64,000 bases of DNA from contig CAYQTL010000001.1 of the NCBI GenBank assembly GCA_964420405.1, positions 124,001 to 188,000 on the forward strand, read 5' to 3'. Of the stretch, positions 7,283-14,767 are shown in pieces (positions within the stretch are counted from its first letter, which is position 1; the number at the start of each line of letters is the position of its first letter). A program made the position numbers and the translations under genes. Source of the stretch: CAYQTL01 sp964420405. Lineage in GTDB: Bacteria; Acidobacteriota; Thermoanaerobaculia; Thermoanaerobaculales; Sulfomarinibacteraceae. Below the pieces are notes generated by a model. The model was given only the letters and a program-made list of their open reading frames with translations. It was not told the DNA's origin and ran no database searches.

Positions 7283-8476
7283 TCACTCGGCGTCTTCGAA
7301 GATCTCGTCGTCGAAGAAGATATACGGGTTGGTGCGGGGATGCATCACCATCTCCGGCACCGGGTCCAGCCCGATCTCCTCGAGGAAGTTGGACAGGCCG
7401 ACCCGCTGGATGAACTCGCCGACGCGCTCGCGCGCCTTGCCGTGCTCACCCCAGAGGTCCCAGATCGCCTCGGTGAGCTCCTTGAGATCGGCGTAGTCCT
7501 CCTCGGGATCCATCTCGAGGAACGGCACGAACACCGAGCACAGCAGCGCGCCGCCGATGATCGGGGCCTTGCCGCCGATGAGGATCGTCGCACCGCGCTC
7601 CGTGCCCTGCTTGAGCGCCTTCGGCATCTGGTTGATGCAGTGCATGCACTTGACGCAGTTCGAGTCGTCGATCTCGAGGGTCGTGCCGTCCCACTCGATG
7701 CAGTGGGTCGGGCAGAGGTCCACGATCTCCGACTCGATGTCGATCTGGGTGGCGTACTCGGCGACCTTCTTCTGGTCGACCCGGATCTCGTCCTTCCACA
7801 CGCCGATGACCGAGCAGTCGGAGCGGGCGATGGACGCGACGCAGTCGTTCGGGCAGCCCGCGAACTTGAACTTGTACTTGTAGGGGAAGAACGGCCGGTG
7901 GAGCTCGTCCTGGAACTCCTGCGTGATGTTGTAGCAGGCATCCAGCGTGTCATAGCAGGCCCACTCGCAGCGCGCCGGTCCGACGCAGCAGCTCGGGGTG
8001 CGCATGTTGGACCCGGAACCGCCGAGGTCGAAGCCCTCCTTGGTCAGGTCGCTGAAGATCGGCTCGAGCGCCTCGGTCTTGGCGCCGAGGAACACGATGT
8101 CGCCGGTCGAGCCGTGCATGTTCGTCAGGCCCGAGCCGTGCTTGTCCCAGATGTCGCACAGCGTCCGCAGGGCGTCGGAGGTGTAGAACCAGGCCGACGG
8201 CTGGTTGACGCGGAGGGTGTGGAACTCGGCCACGCCCGGAAACTCCGTGGGGAGGTCCGAGTAGCGCCCGATGACGCCTCCGCCGTACCCCATCACGCCG
8301 ACGAGACCGCCGTGCTTCCAGTGGGAGATGTGCTCCTCGTAGGAGCGCTCCAGCTGGTTCAGGGCGTCCCTGGTGATGGGCTTGTGGGCCTCCTTCTTCA
8401 TCTCCTTGACAAAGCTCGGCCACGGCCCCTTCTCGAGCTCGTCAAGCAGCGGCGTCTGCGACTTCTTTTCCGTCAT
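7283..8476 (-). CDS. dsrA: Dissimilatory sulfite reductase alpha subunit DsrA
   Basis: A 397-residue DsrA. Siroheme-cluster ligands are the pairs Cys164-x5-Cys170 and Cys208-x3-Cys212; the ferredoxin domain has Cys255/Cys259 and Cys274/277/280 (CVKCMHC). It is the first gene of the nine-gene dsr operon. The ATG at 8476 (MTEKKSQTPL) is preferred over an in-frame GTG six bases earlier because AAAGGAG is placed five bases before the ATG. Its promoter is the sigma54 site at 8802-8817, with two palindromic enhancers farther upstream. The roughly 310-base leader is long for a simple operon. Confidence 0.97.
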   Translation of the reverse strand: MTEKKSQTPLLDELEKGPWPSFVKEMKKEAHKPITRDALNQLERSYEEHISHWKHGGLVGVMGYGGGVIGRYSDLPTEFPGVAEFHTLRVNQPSAWFYTSDALRTLCDIWDKHGSGLTNMHGSTGDIVFLGAKTEALEPIFSDLTKEGFDLGGSGSNMRTPSCCVGPARCEWACYDTLDACYNITQEFQDELHRPFFPYKYKFKFAGCPNDCVASIARSDCSVIGVWKDEIRVDQKKVAEYATQIDIESEIVDLCPTHCIEWDGTTLEIDDSNCVKCMHCINQMPKALKQGTERGATILIGGKAPIIGGALLCSVFVPFLEMDPEEDYADLKELTEAIWDLWGEHGKARERVGEFIQRVGLSNFLEEIGLDPVPEMVMHPRTNPYIFFDDEIFEDAE

Positions 8477-8801
8477 GGCCACTCCTTTCTACGACAGATG
8501 TTCAGGCCCGCGACCTCCTGCCGGCGGCGGCCCGGGCGAGGGTCTCCCTACATGTCGCCGGCCGCCGCGCACCACCCGGCCGGCGCGGCGGCGCCAGGTC
8601 CGACGGCCGGGCCCGGCGTCCGGACGGGGGACGACGGCGACCGCGGCAGCCTGTCACGCGCGGCGCAGACGTCGACGGACCGACCTGGTCGGAGCGTCCG
8701 ACACGGACCGGTCACCCGACCTCCGCCCCGCCCTGCCGTCGGTCCCTGTCTCCCATCCGCTCCTCCTTCGCCGGGCACGACGCCGCGGCGACCACGGGAG
8801 T

Positions 8802-8817
8802 TGCAACTCGTGTGCCA
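8802..8817 (-). promoter_or_regulatory. sigma54 promoter of the dsr operon
   Basis: On the minus strand the site reads TGGCACACGAGTTGCA, an excellent match to the -24/-12 consensus TGGCAC-N5-TTGCW with GG-N10-GC spacing. Transcription would start near 8790, leaving a leader of roughly 310 bases before dsrA. Palindromic enhancers are centred about 104 and 288 bp upstream of the -24 GG. Confidence 0.8.
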
Positions 8818-8911
8818 TGGCGAGACGACAGCGAGAAAAGAACAAGTGCTATTCCCACAACTGGTTGCGGCAGTGACCGCGGGGCCGTCGACGCCTCCGC
8901 CGGCAACGCGG

Positions 8912-8927
8912 GTTACCCGCCCGTAAC
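8912..8927. promoter_or_regulatory. Enhancer palindrome 1 of the dsr promoter
   Basis: GTTAC-ccgccc-GTAAC, a perfect 5-bp inverted repeat with 6-bp spacing, of the kind bound by Fis-type helix-turn-helix domains of sigma54 activators. It is centred about 104 bp upstream of the dsr -24 element. The likely binder is the PAS/sigma54 activator encoded at 18514-19854, which is inferred. Confidence 0.7.
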
Positions 8928-9095
8928 AGTTGGCGCGCCTGCAGCCACGCCGCCCCGGCACCCCGACCGGCCGCGGGGGAGCACCGGCGTCGCGCCACGC
9001 CGGAGCTCCCGGGAAGCGGCCCCGGTCCCGCCGACACTCCCGCTCGTCGCGGCACGGAACCTCCAGCCGGGACTGGTCTTCGCCCGGCCCGGCCG

Positions 9096-9111
9096 GTTAC
9101 CTGGCGGTAAC
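9096..9111. promoter_or_regulatory. Enhancer palindrome 2 of the dsr promoter
   Basis: GTTAC-ctggcg-GTAAC, a second perfect copy, 184 bp centre-to-centre from the first and just after the last codon of the response-regulator gene at 9123. Paired distant sites are common for sigma54 activators that bind cooperatively as hexamers or looped oligomers. Confidence 0.7.
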
Positions 9112-9122
9112 GGGGAGGTGGC

Positions 9123-9695
9123 TCAGCCGGACTCGCGGCGGAGCTTGGACACGACGTCGTGCAGCGTGTCGGCGTCCGCGTTCCTCAGGAGGTCCAGCGC
9201 CTCCCGGCGCAGCGCATCCGGTGCGTCCTCCGCCGCAGGCGCCTCGAGCCCGAGAACCTTGCACACGCTCTCGAGGTAGCGGCGCGGGGTGAGCGGCTTC
9301 TCGAGGTACAGCGACGGGCCCATGATCGAGCTCTCCGAGAGGACCTCGTCGAGATCTCCGCGCACCCGCGGATCCCTGGCGTGTGCGGTGACGATGATCA
9401 CCGGAATCCGGGCCCACTGCTTGTTCCGGCGCAGCTCGCGCAGCATCTTCATCCCCGACATCCCCGGCATCACCAGGTCGAGGGAGATCAGGTCCGGCCG
9501 ATGCTGCTCGACCTTCTCCAGGCCGTCGCGCCCGTCGTGCGCGGTGAGGACCTGCATGCCGGCGTCCTCCAGCACCGAGGCGAGGTACATCGCGATGTCC
9601 ACCTCGTCGTCGACGATGAGAACGGTGGCCTCCCCGGGGGAGCCCGGGCCCTCGCCGGACCCCGTGGTCGTGTCGGGACCGCTGGTCTGGTTCAT
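9123..9695 (-). CDS. Response regulator without output domain (hydrogenase operon)
   Basis: A 190-residue single-domain response regulator. After a flexible Gly/Ser/Thr-rich N-terminus, the receiver domain has the acidic pair in VLIVDDEVDIAMYL, the phosphoacceptor Asp in LISLDLVMPGMSG, Thr in IIVTAHA and Lys in LYLEKPLTP. The remaining 40 residues are helical with no DNA-binding or enzymatic motif. ATG at 9695 is used; a GTG three bases earlier is also possible and both overlap the kinase stop. It is the last gene of the hydrogenase operon and a likely partner of the kinase at 9695-11494, so the output is probably protein-protein rather than direct DNA binding. Confidence 0.88.
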   Translation of the reverse strand: MNQTSGPDTTTGSGEGPGSPGEATVLIVDDEVDIAMYLASVLEDAGMQVLTAHDGRDGLEKVEQHRPDLISLDLVMPGMSGMKMLRELRRNKQWARIPVIIVTAHARDPRVRGDLDEVLSESSIMGPSLYLEKPLTPRRYLESVCKVLGLEAPAAEDAPDALRREALDLLRNADADTLHDVVSKLRRESG

Positions 9696-11494
9696 CACGA
9701 TGATCCTCCTCTCGGCAGCCGTCGTCGCGGAAAGGATACCCGAAATGTGGTTCCCTCACCGGGCGCCGAGTCGAACTCGATTCCACCGCCGTGCTGCTGG
9801 ACGATCTTGCGGGTCAGCAGCAGGCCCAGACCGGTTCCGCCCTTGCCCTTGGTGGTGAAGAAGCTCGTGAAGGCCTTCTGCTTCACCTCGTAGTCCATCC
9901 CGCAGCCGGTGTCCACGACCTCGCAGACGATGGTGTCGTCCTGCTCCGTGACCCGGACGACCACCTCGAGCGGCGTGCCGTCGCTCACCATGCACGCGTC
10001 CACCGCGTTGGACACGAGGTTCGCGAGGCAGCTGTGGATGCCCTCCGGATCCATCCAGGCCGGCTCGATTTCGTCGGGCAGCTCGGCCCGGAGGGTGATG
10101 CCGTGCTCGCCGGCCTTGTCGCGGTACAGCTCGACAACGTCGCGGGCGACCGCGGCGATGTCGGTCTGCTCGGGCTCGAACGACTCCCCTCGCGAGAAGG
10201 CCAGCAGGTTCTTGGTCAGCTCCGAGATCCGCCCCATGTTCCGGGACAGCATCTCCCAGCCCTTGTTGACTCGCTCCTGGTCGCCCCGCCGCATACCCGA
10301 GGAGGTGACGTACATGCCCCCCTCGAGACCGGTGATGATGTTCTTGATGCCGTGGGCGAGGCCGGCCACCGTCTGGCCGACCGCCGCCAACCGCTCGGCC
10401 TCGAGCTTGTCGCTCTCCAGGCGTTTCATTTCGCGCAGGTCCTGCGCGAAGATCGCCGTGCCGATCTGCCGGTCGCCGAGCTCGAGGCGGGTGGCGACCA
10501 GGCGCACCGGCACGGTCGAACCGTCGGCCAGCGGCACCTCGGTCTCCGGGATCGACAGGTGGTGGGAGGACCCCGAGAGAACCTCGCCGATCGCCTGGGG
10601 AACCAGCCGTCGCGGAAGCCGCCGACCCACGAGCACCCCCGACGACTGACCCAGCAGGCTCTCCGCGGCCGGGTTAACGAGCACGATCTTGTGCTCCTCG
10701 TCCAGCACCACGATCGCGTCGAGCGAGCTGTCCACCAGCGCCTCGCGCAGGACGTTGGCGCGTTCCAGCTGCTCCTGGAGCTTCTCGTGCTCGGTCATGT
10801 CGAGCGCCATCTCGATCACGTGGCTGATCTCGCCGCCGTCCTCGACCAGCGGCGCGGTGAAGACGAGATAGTGGGTCAGGCGCCCGTCCCTCGAGGTCCC
10901 CACCTGGCGACTGGTATGGCTGGTGCCGTCGGCGAACGTCTGGTCCACGGGACACTCGCCGCAGGGCATCCCGCGCTGCTTGTACAGGCGGTAGCAGCTC
11001 TCGCCGGTCGGCTCGCCGAAGGTCCGCCGGAACGCCTCGTTGGCCTTGACCACCCGGTGGTCACGGTTGATGACGGCCACGAAGCACGGCACCTTCTCGA
11101 ACAGCGTCTGATACTCGCGCTGCAGCCGCTTGGTGGCGGTCAGATCGGTGATGATCGCGGCCACCCGCCCGCCGCCGCCGTCGTCGTCGGCCAGCGGCGT
11201 CACGTGCACCAGGTAGTGGGTGTCGCGCCCGAGACGGTCGCGGCCGAGCTGCTCGACCACCCTCGACCGGCCGTCGCTGAACGTCTCCCGCGCCGGGCAG
11301 ACCGGACAGGGCTGGCCACGTCCCCGCGTCACCTCGTAGCACCGCCGGCCCCGGGTCTCCCCGAAGATCTCGGCGAATGCCCGGTTGTGCTCGACGATCG
11401 CGAGCTCACGGTCGAGCACGACCACGCCGGACGGGATCTCATCGAGCAGCTTCGCCGGATCCGCCGCCTGCCACGCCGACGGCGCCCTCGTCAT
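9695..11494 (-). CDS. PAS-sensor histidine kinase with cysteine-rich PAS motifs
   Basis: A 599-residue soluble kinase with three PAS domains (about 15-120, 130-240, 255-370), a HisKA helix with the phospho-accepting His in AGLAHGIKNIITG, and a HATPase domain ending in DTGCGMDYEVKQKAF and GGTGLGLLLTRKIV. The first two PAS domains each contain C-x10-C-x2-C-P (CYEVTRGRGQPCPVCP and CYRLYKQRGMPCGECP). Such spacing could hold an iron-sulfur cluster, heme or a redox disulfide, so a redox signal is likely. No transmembrane segment is visible. Its ATG overlaps the preceding response-regulator stop (ATGA), and it is flanked by two output-less response regulators. Confidence 0.9.
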   Translation of the reverse strand: MTRAPSAWQAADPAKLLDEIPSGVVVLDRELAIVEHNRAFAEIFGETRGRRCYEVTRGRGQPCPVCPARETFSDGRSRVVEQLGRDRLGRDTHYLVHVTPLADDDGGGGRVAAIITDLTATKRLQREYQTLFEKVPCFVAVINRDHRVVKANEAFRRTFGEPTGESCYRLYKQRGMPCGECPVDQTFADGTSHTSRQVGTSRDGRLTHYLVFTAPLVEDGGEISHVIEMALDMTEHEKLQEQLERANVLREALVDSSLDAIVVLDEEHKIVLVNPAAESLLGQSSGVLVGRRLPRRLVPQAIGEVLSGSSHHLSIPETEVPLADGSTVPVRLVATRLELGDRQIGTAIFAQDLREMKRLESDKLEAERLAAVGQTVAGLAHGIKNIITGLEGGMYVTSSGMRRGDQERVNKGWEMLSRNMGRISELTKNLLAFSRGESFEPEQTDIAAVARDVVELYRDKAGEHGITLRAELPDEIEPAWMDPEGIHSCLANLVSNAVDACMVSDGTPLEVVVRVTEQDDTIVCEVVDTGCGMDYEVKQKAFTSFFTTKGKGGTGLGLLLTRKIVQQHGGGIEFDSAPGEGTTFRVSFPRRRLPRGGSS

Positions 11495-11892
11495 CGGTCA
11501 CCTCCCCCAGGTACCGGCGCGCATCCGGCGAGTGCGGACACCAGCCGGTCGAGGTCCACCGGCTTGTCGACGAACTCCACGGGCGAACGCCCGCCGAGAG
11601 CCCGGCGCAGCTCCTCGTCGGTGGCCAGACCCGTGATCACCACCACCAGCACGTCCTTGAGGGTCGGGTGGCGACGGATCGCGTCGAACAGGGCGACGCC
11701 GCTGCGTCCCGGCATCAGCAGGTCGAGGCACACGGCGTCCGGCCGGACCTCGGCCAGGAAGTCGAGCGCGCCATCGGGATCGGACGAGGCGTGAACCTCG
11801 AACCCGCGGTCCTCCAGCGCCGTCTCGAGGTACGTCACCACGTCGACCTCGTCGTCGACGATGGCGACCCGGAGAGGACGGTCGACGCTCAC
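11491..11892 (-). CDS. Single-domain response regulator after the hydrogenase large subunit
   Basis: A 133-residue stand-alone receiver domain: IVDDEVDVVTYL acidic pocket, phosphoacceptor in VCLDLLMPGRSG, Thr in VVITGLA and Lys in EFVDKPVDLD. There is no output domain. The GTG start at 11892 overlaps the TGA of the hydrogenase large subunit, so it is translationally coupled to that gene and, at its 3' end, to the kinase. It resembles the regulator at 9123 in its receiver core (DDEVDxxxYLxxxLEDxG), suggesting duplication within the operon. A phosphorelay or kinase-adaptor role is inferred. Confidence 0.88.
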   Translation of the reverse strand: MSVDRPLRVAIVDDEVDVVTYLETALEDRGFEVHASSDPDGALDFLAEVRPDAVCLDLLMPGRSGVALFDAIRRHPTLKDVLVVVITGLATDEELRRALGGRSPVEFVDKPVDLDRLVSALAGCAPVPGGGDR

Positions 11893-13589
11893 AGGGCACG
11901 CACCCGGGCGCGCTCGCGCCCGTCCGGGTCGAGGGTGTGCACCGCGCAGGCGAGGCACGGGTCGAAGGAGTGGATCGTGCGCAGCACCTCGAGCGGACGC
12001 TCCGGGTCGGCGATCGGGTTGCCCACCAGGGAGGCCTCGTACGGGCCCTGCTGGTCGCGGTCGTCGCGCGGGCCCGCGTTCCAGGTGGACGGCACGACGC
12101 ACTGGTAGTTGGCGATCCGCCCGTCGCGGATGACGACCCAGTGCGACAGGGTGCCGCGCGGAGCCTCGTGGAAGCCGAACCCACGCTGCTCGCCAGCCGG
12201 GAACACCGGCTGGACGAAGGTGTCGGTGTCTCCCGACGCGATGCTCTCCTCGAGAAGGTCGCACTGCTCGAGGCCGAGGCCCGCCAGCATGGCGGCGCGC
12301 GCGGCCCGCGCGGCATGGCGCCCGAGGGTCGAGTGGAGCGCGTCGGGTGTGATCCGCGTGCCGGCCACCGCCGACACGAGGTCGAGCGCGGCGTCGACCG
12401 TGCGGCGGGTCAGCTCGTGGCCACCCGCGTAGCCCACGAGGACCTGCGCGAGGGGTCCCACCTGCATCGGACGACCGTCGAAGCGGGGTGCCTTGACCCA
12501 CGAGTAGCGGCCCGAGGCGTCGAACTCCCCGGCCCGCGGCCGGGTCTCCTCCTGCCATGGGTGGCGGGTCCAGTCGCCCTCGTACCAGGACCGGGCGACA
12601 CACTCCTCGACGCTGTCCCGGAACCGCGGATCCTCGAACCCGACGAACGGTGAAACCGTCGCGAGGTCGCCGTCCACGATCGTCCCCCCGGGGAGGGCGA
12701 ACGAGGTGCCTGCGGAGTCGAGGGGAAGGTCCGGGACCGCGAGGTAGTTCGTCACGCCCGCCCCGTAGCCGAGCCACTCCGGGTACATGGCGCCGACCGC
12801 ACAGACGTCCACCAGGTAGACCTGCTCGACGAAGGTGCGGACCCGCTCGAGGAGGTCCCGCACCCGCGCGATCTTCGCGGGGTTCAAAGCGTCGGGGTCA
12901 TCCGGGTCGACCGTGTTGGTGATCCCACCCACGGCCAGGTTCTGGACGTTGGGGGTCTTGCCGCCGAGCACCGCCACCGCCTGGTTCGCGAGCTTCTGGT
13001 ACTCGAGAGCCTGCAGGTAGTGGGCCACCGCCAGGAGGTTGACCTCCGGCGGCAGGGTCATCGCCGCGTGGCCCCAGTAGCCGTTGGTGAAGGGCCCCAG
13101 CTGTCCCCGGCGCACGAACTCCGCCAGCTTCGCCTTCACCGCCGCCAGCTGCTCGACGGTGTTCCCGGGCCAGTCCGAGAGCGACGCCGCCAGCTTCGCG
13201 GCCGCCTTCGGGTCGGCGTCGAGCGCCGACACGACGTCGACCCAGTCCAGCGCCGACAGGTGGTAGAAGTGGACCAGGTGGTCGTGCAGCGCGTGGCCGG
13301 CGATCAGCAGGTTGCGCACGAGCTGCGCGTTGCGGGGCACCTGGATCCCGAGGGCGTTCTCCACCGCGCGCACCGACGCGATCGCGTGCACCGTCGTGCA
13401 CACGCCGCAGATCCTCTGGGTGAAGAACCAGGCGTCTCGCGGGTCCCGCCCCTGGAGCACGACCTCGATGCCGCGCCACATCTGACCCGACGACCAGGCG
13501 TCGGTCACGGCTGCGCCGTCCACCTCCACGTCGATCCGGAGATGGCCCTCGATGCGCGTGATGGGATCGATGACGATACGTCGCGACAT
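11889..13589 (-). CDS. Group 1 [NiFe] hydrogenase large subunit
   Basis: A 566-residue catalytic subunit. The N-terminal nickel motif RICGVC gives Cys61 and Cys64; the C-terminal motif DPCLACAVH gives Cys545 and Cys548. The 15 residues after the His would be removed by a maturation endopeptidase, which is not encoded in this window. Length and motifs fit periplasmic uptake hydrogenases that oxidise H2. It has no signal peptide and would be co-exported with the Tat-signal small subunit encoded 86 bp upstream. Context (six-heme membrane cytochrome plus TmcCB-like pair in the same operon) suggests electrons from H2 are sent through the membrane to a cytoplasmic CCG-type disulfide reductase. Confidence 0.96.
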   Translation of the reverse strand: MSRRIVIDPITRIEGHLRIDVEVDGAAVTDAWSSGQMWRGIEVVLQGRDPRDAWFFTQRICGVCTTVHAIASVRAVENALGIQVPRNAQLVRNLLIAGHALHDHLVHFYHLSALDWVDVVSALDADPKAAAKLAASLSDWPGNTVEQLAAVKAKLAEFVRRGQLGPFTNGYWGHAAMTLPPEVNLLAVAHYLQALEYQKLANQAVAVLGGKTPNVQNLAVGGITNTVDPDDPDALNPAKIARVRDLLERVRTFVEQVYLVDVCAVGAMYPEWLGYGAGVTNYLAVPDLPLDSAGTSFALPGGTIVDGDLATVSPFVGFEDPRFRDSVEECVARSWYEGDWTRHPWQEETRPRAGEFDASGRYSWVKAPRFDGRPMQVGPLAQVLVGYAGGHELTRRTVDAALDLVSAVAGTRITPDALHSTLGRHAARAARAAMLAGLGLEQCDLLEESIASGDTDTFVQPVFPAGEQRGFGFHEAPRGTLSHWVVIRDGRIANYQCVVPSTWNAGPRDDRDQQGPYEASLVGNPIADPERPLEVLRTIHSFDPCLACAVHTLDPDGRERARVRAL

Positions 13590-13675
13590 GGTTCAACCTC
13601 TCTGGGTGGTCAGAAGACCGTGCTCGCCCGCGGCACCGCCGCGGCCGCCGTCCGGCCGGAGCCCGACGAGCGCCT

Positions 13676-14767
13676 TCAACCCTGCTCTCCCTCGTCGTCC
13701 GACGGGGCGTCCACCCGACGCCGGGCGCCGACCACGGCGGCGCCGGCCACAGCGCCTGCGACCACTCCCGCGGCGCCGAGCCCGAGCCCCCAGCCGCCGG
13801 AGGCGTCCTCGTCCGTTCCTGGCAGCGTGAGCCGCTCGTGGATCCCGACCTTGAAACCGAGATGGGACTCGGTGCACCCCACGCAGGGATGGCCGACGCC
13901 GATCGGCCACGAGCCGGCGATCTCGCCGAAGTGGAGGGTGGCGCAGTTGGCGTGGGTCTCGGGCCCTTTGCAGCCGAGCTCGTACAGGCACCATCCCTTG
14001 CGGTGGCCGTCGTCGCCGAAGGCGTGCGCGAAGCGACCGGCGTCGAAGTGCGGCCTGCGCGGGCAGTGGTCGTGGACGGTGCGCCCGTAGGCGAACACCG
14101 GCCGTCCGAGGTGGTCGAGCTCGGGGAGCCGGCCCTCGGTCACGTACTGCATGACGACGCCGAGAAAGTTGTAGGGGTTGGAGGGGCATCCCGGGAGCGT
14201 CACCACCGGTATCCCCTCGAGCACCTCCGGCGCCCCGGTCGCCCCGCTGGGGTTGGGCGGCGCCGACTGGACTCCGCCCCACGACGCGCACGACCCGATC
14301 GCGATCACGGCCGCGGCGCGGCCGGCCACCTCGCGGGCGATCTCGACCGCCGTGCGGCCGGCGATGCGACAGTACGCGCCCCCCTCGGCAAGCGGAATCG
14401 AGCCTTCGATGACGCAGACGTAGCGCCCGTCGTGGGCGTCCATCGCCTGGTGCAGGGCGTCCTCGATCTGGTGGCCGGCCGCCGCGAACAGGGTCTCGTG
14501 ATAGTCGAGCGACACCAGGTCGAGGATCAGCTCCCCGAGGCCCGGGTCGGACGTCCGCAGGAGCGACTCCGTGCACCCGGTGCACTCCTGGAAGTGGAGC
14601 CAGATCACCGACGGCTTGAGGCCGGCCTCGACCGCCTCCACCATCCGGACGGCTGCCGACGACGACAGGCCCACCGCGGCGGCGGCGGCGGAGCACAGCT
14701 TGACGAAGTCACGTCGATCCAGGGTCCCCTCGGAAATGGCCCGCAGCACCCGTGGTTGGGCTGCCAT
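13676..14767 (-). CDS. Group 1 [NiFe] hydrogenase small subunit with Tat signal
   Basis: A 363-residue small subunit. The N-terminus carries a twin-arginine signal (DRRDFVKLCSAAAAAVGL, around residues 18-35). Iron-sulfur ligands are seen in QECTGCTES, GSCASWGG, PGCPSNPYN, HDHCPRRPHF and GHPCVGCTES, fitting the usual three clusters. After the globular domain there is a C-terminal hydrophobic segment (about 322-345, rich in Gly/Ala/Val) that would anchor the enzyme on the outer face of the cytoplasmic membrane. ATG at 14767 overlaps the cytochrome stop codon by one base and follows GGAGG; a GTG three bases upstream is an alternative. Confidence 0.95.
   Translation of the reverse strand: MAAQPRVLRAISEGTLDRRDFVKLCSAAAAAVGLSSSAAVRMVEAVEAGLKPSVIWLHFQECTGCTESLLRTSDPGLGELILDLVSLDYHETLFAAAGHQIEDALHQAMDAHDGRYVCVIEGSIPLAEGGAYCRIAGRTAVEIAREVAGRAAAVIAIGSCASWGGVQSAPPNPSGATGAPEVLEGIPVVTLPGCPSNPYNFLGVVMQYVTEGRLPELDHLGRPVFAYGRTVHDHCPRRPHFDAGRFAHAFGDDGHRKGWCLYELGCKGPETHANCATLHFGEIAGSWPIGVGHPCVGCTESHLGFKVGIHERLTLPGTDEDASGGWGLGLGAAGVVAGAVAGAAVVGARRRVDAPSDDEGEQG

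Larger units (their letters stand above)
8477..9122. other. 646-bp regulatory gap upstream of dsrA
   Basis: No gene is supported here; the short ORFs on both strands have no family resemblance and odd composition. The gap contains one sigma54-type promoter (8802-8817) directed at dsrA, two GTTAC-N6-GTAAC palindromes (8912-8927 and 9096-9111) and about 310 bases that would be a 5' leader. The segment 8792-8880 is less GC-rich than its flanks, as expected of a promoter. No terminator was recognised for the operon that ends at 9123. Confidence 0.6.
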
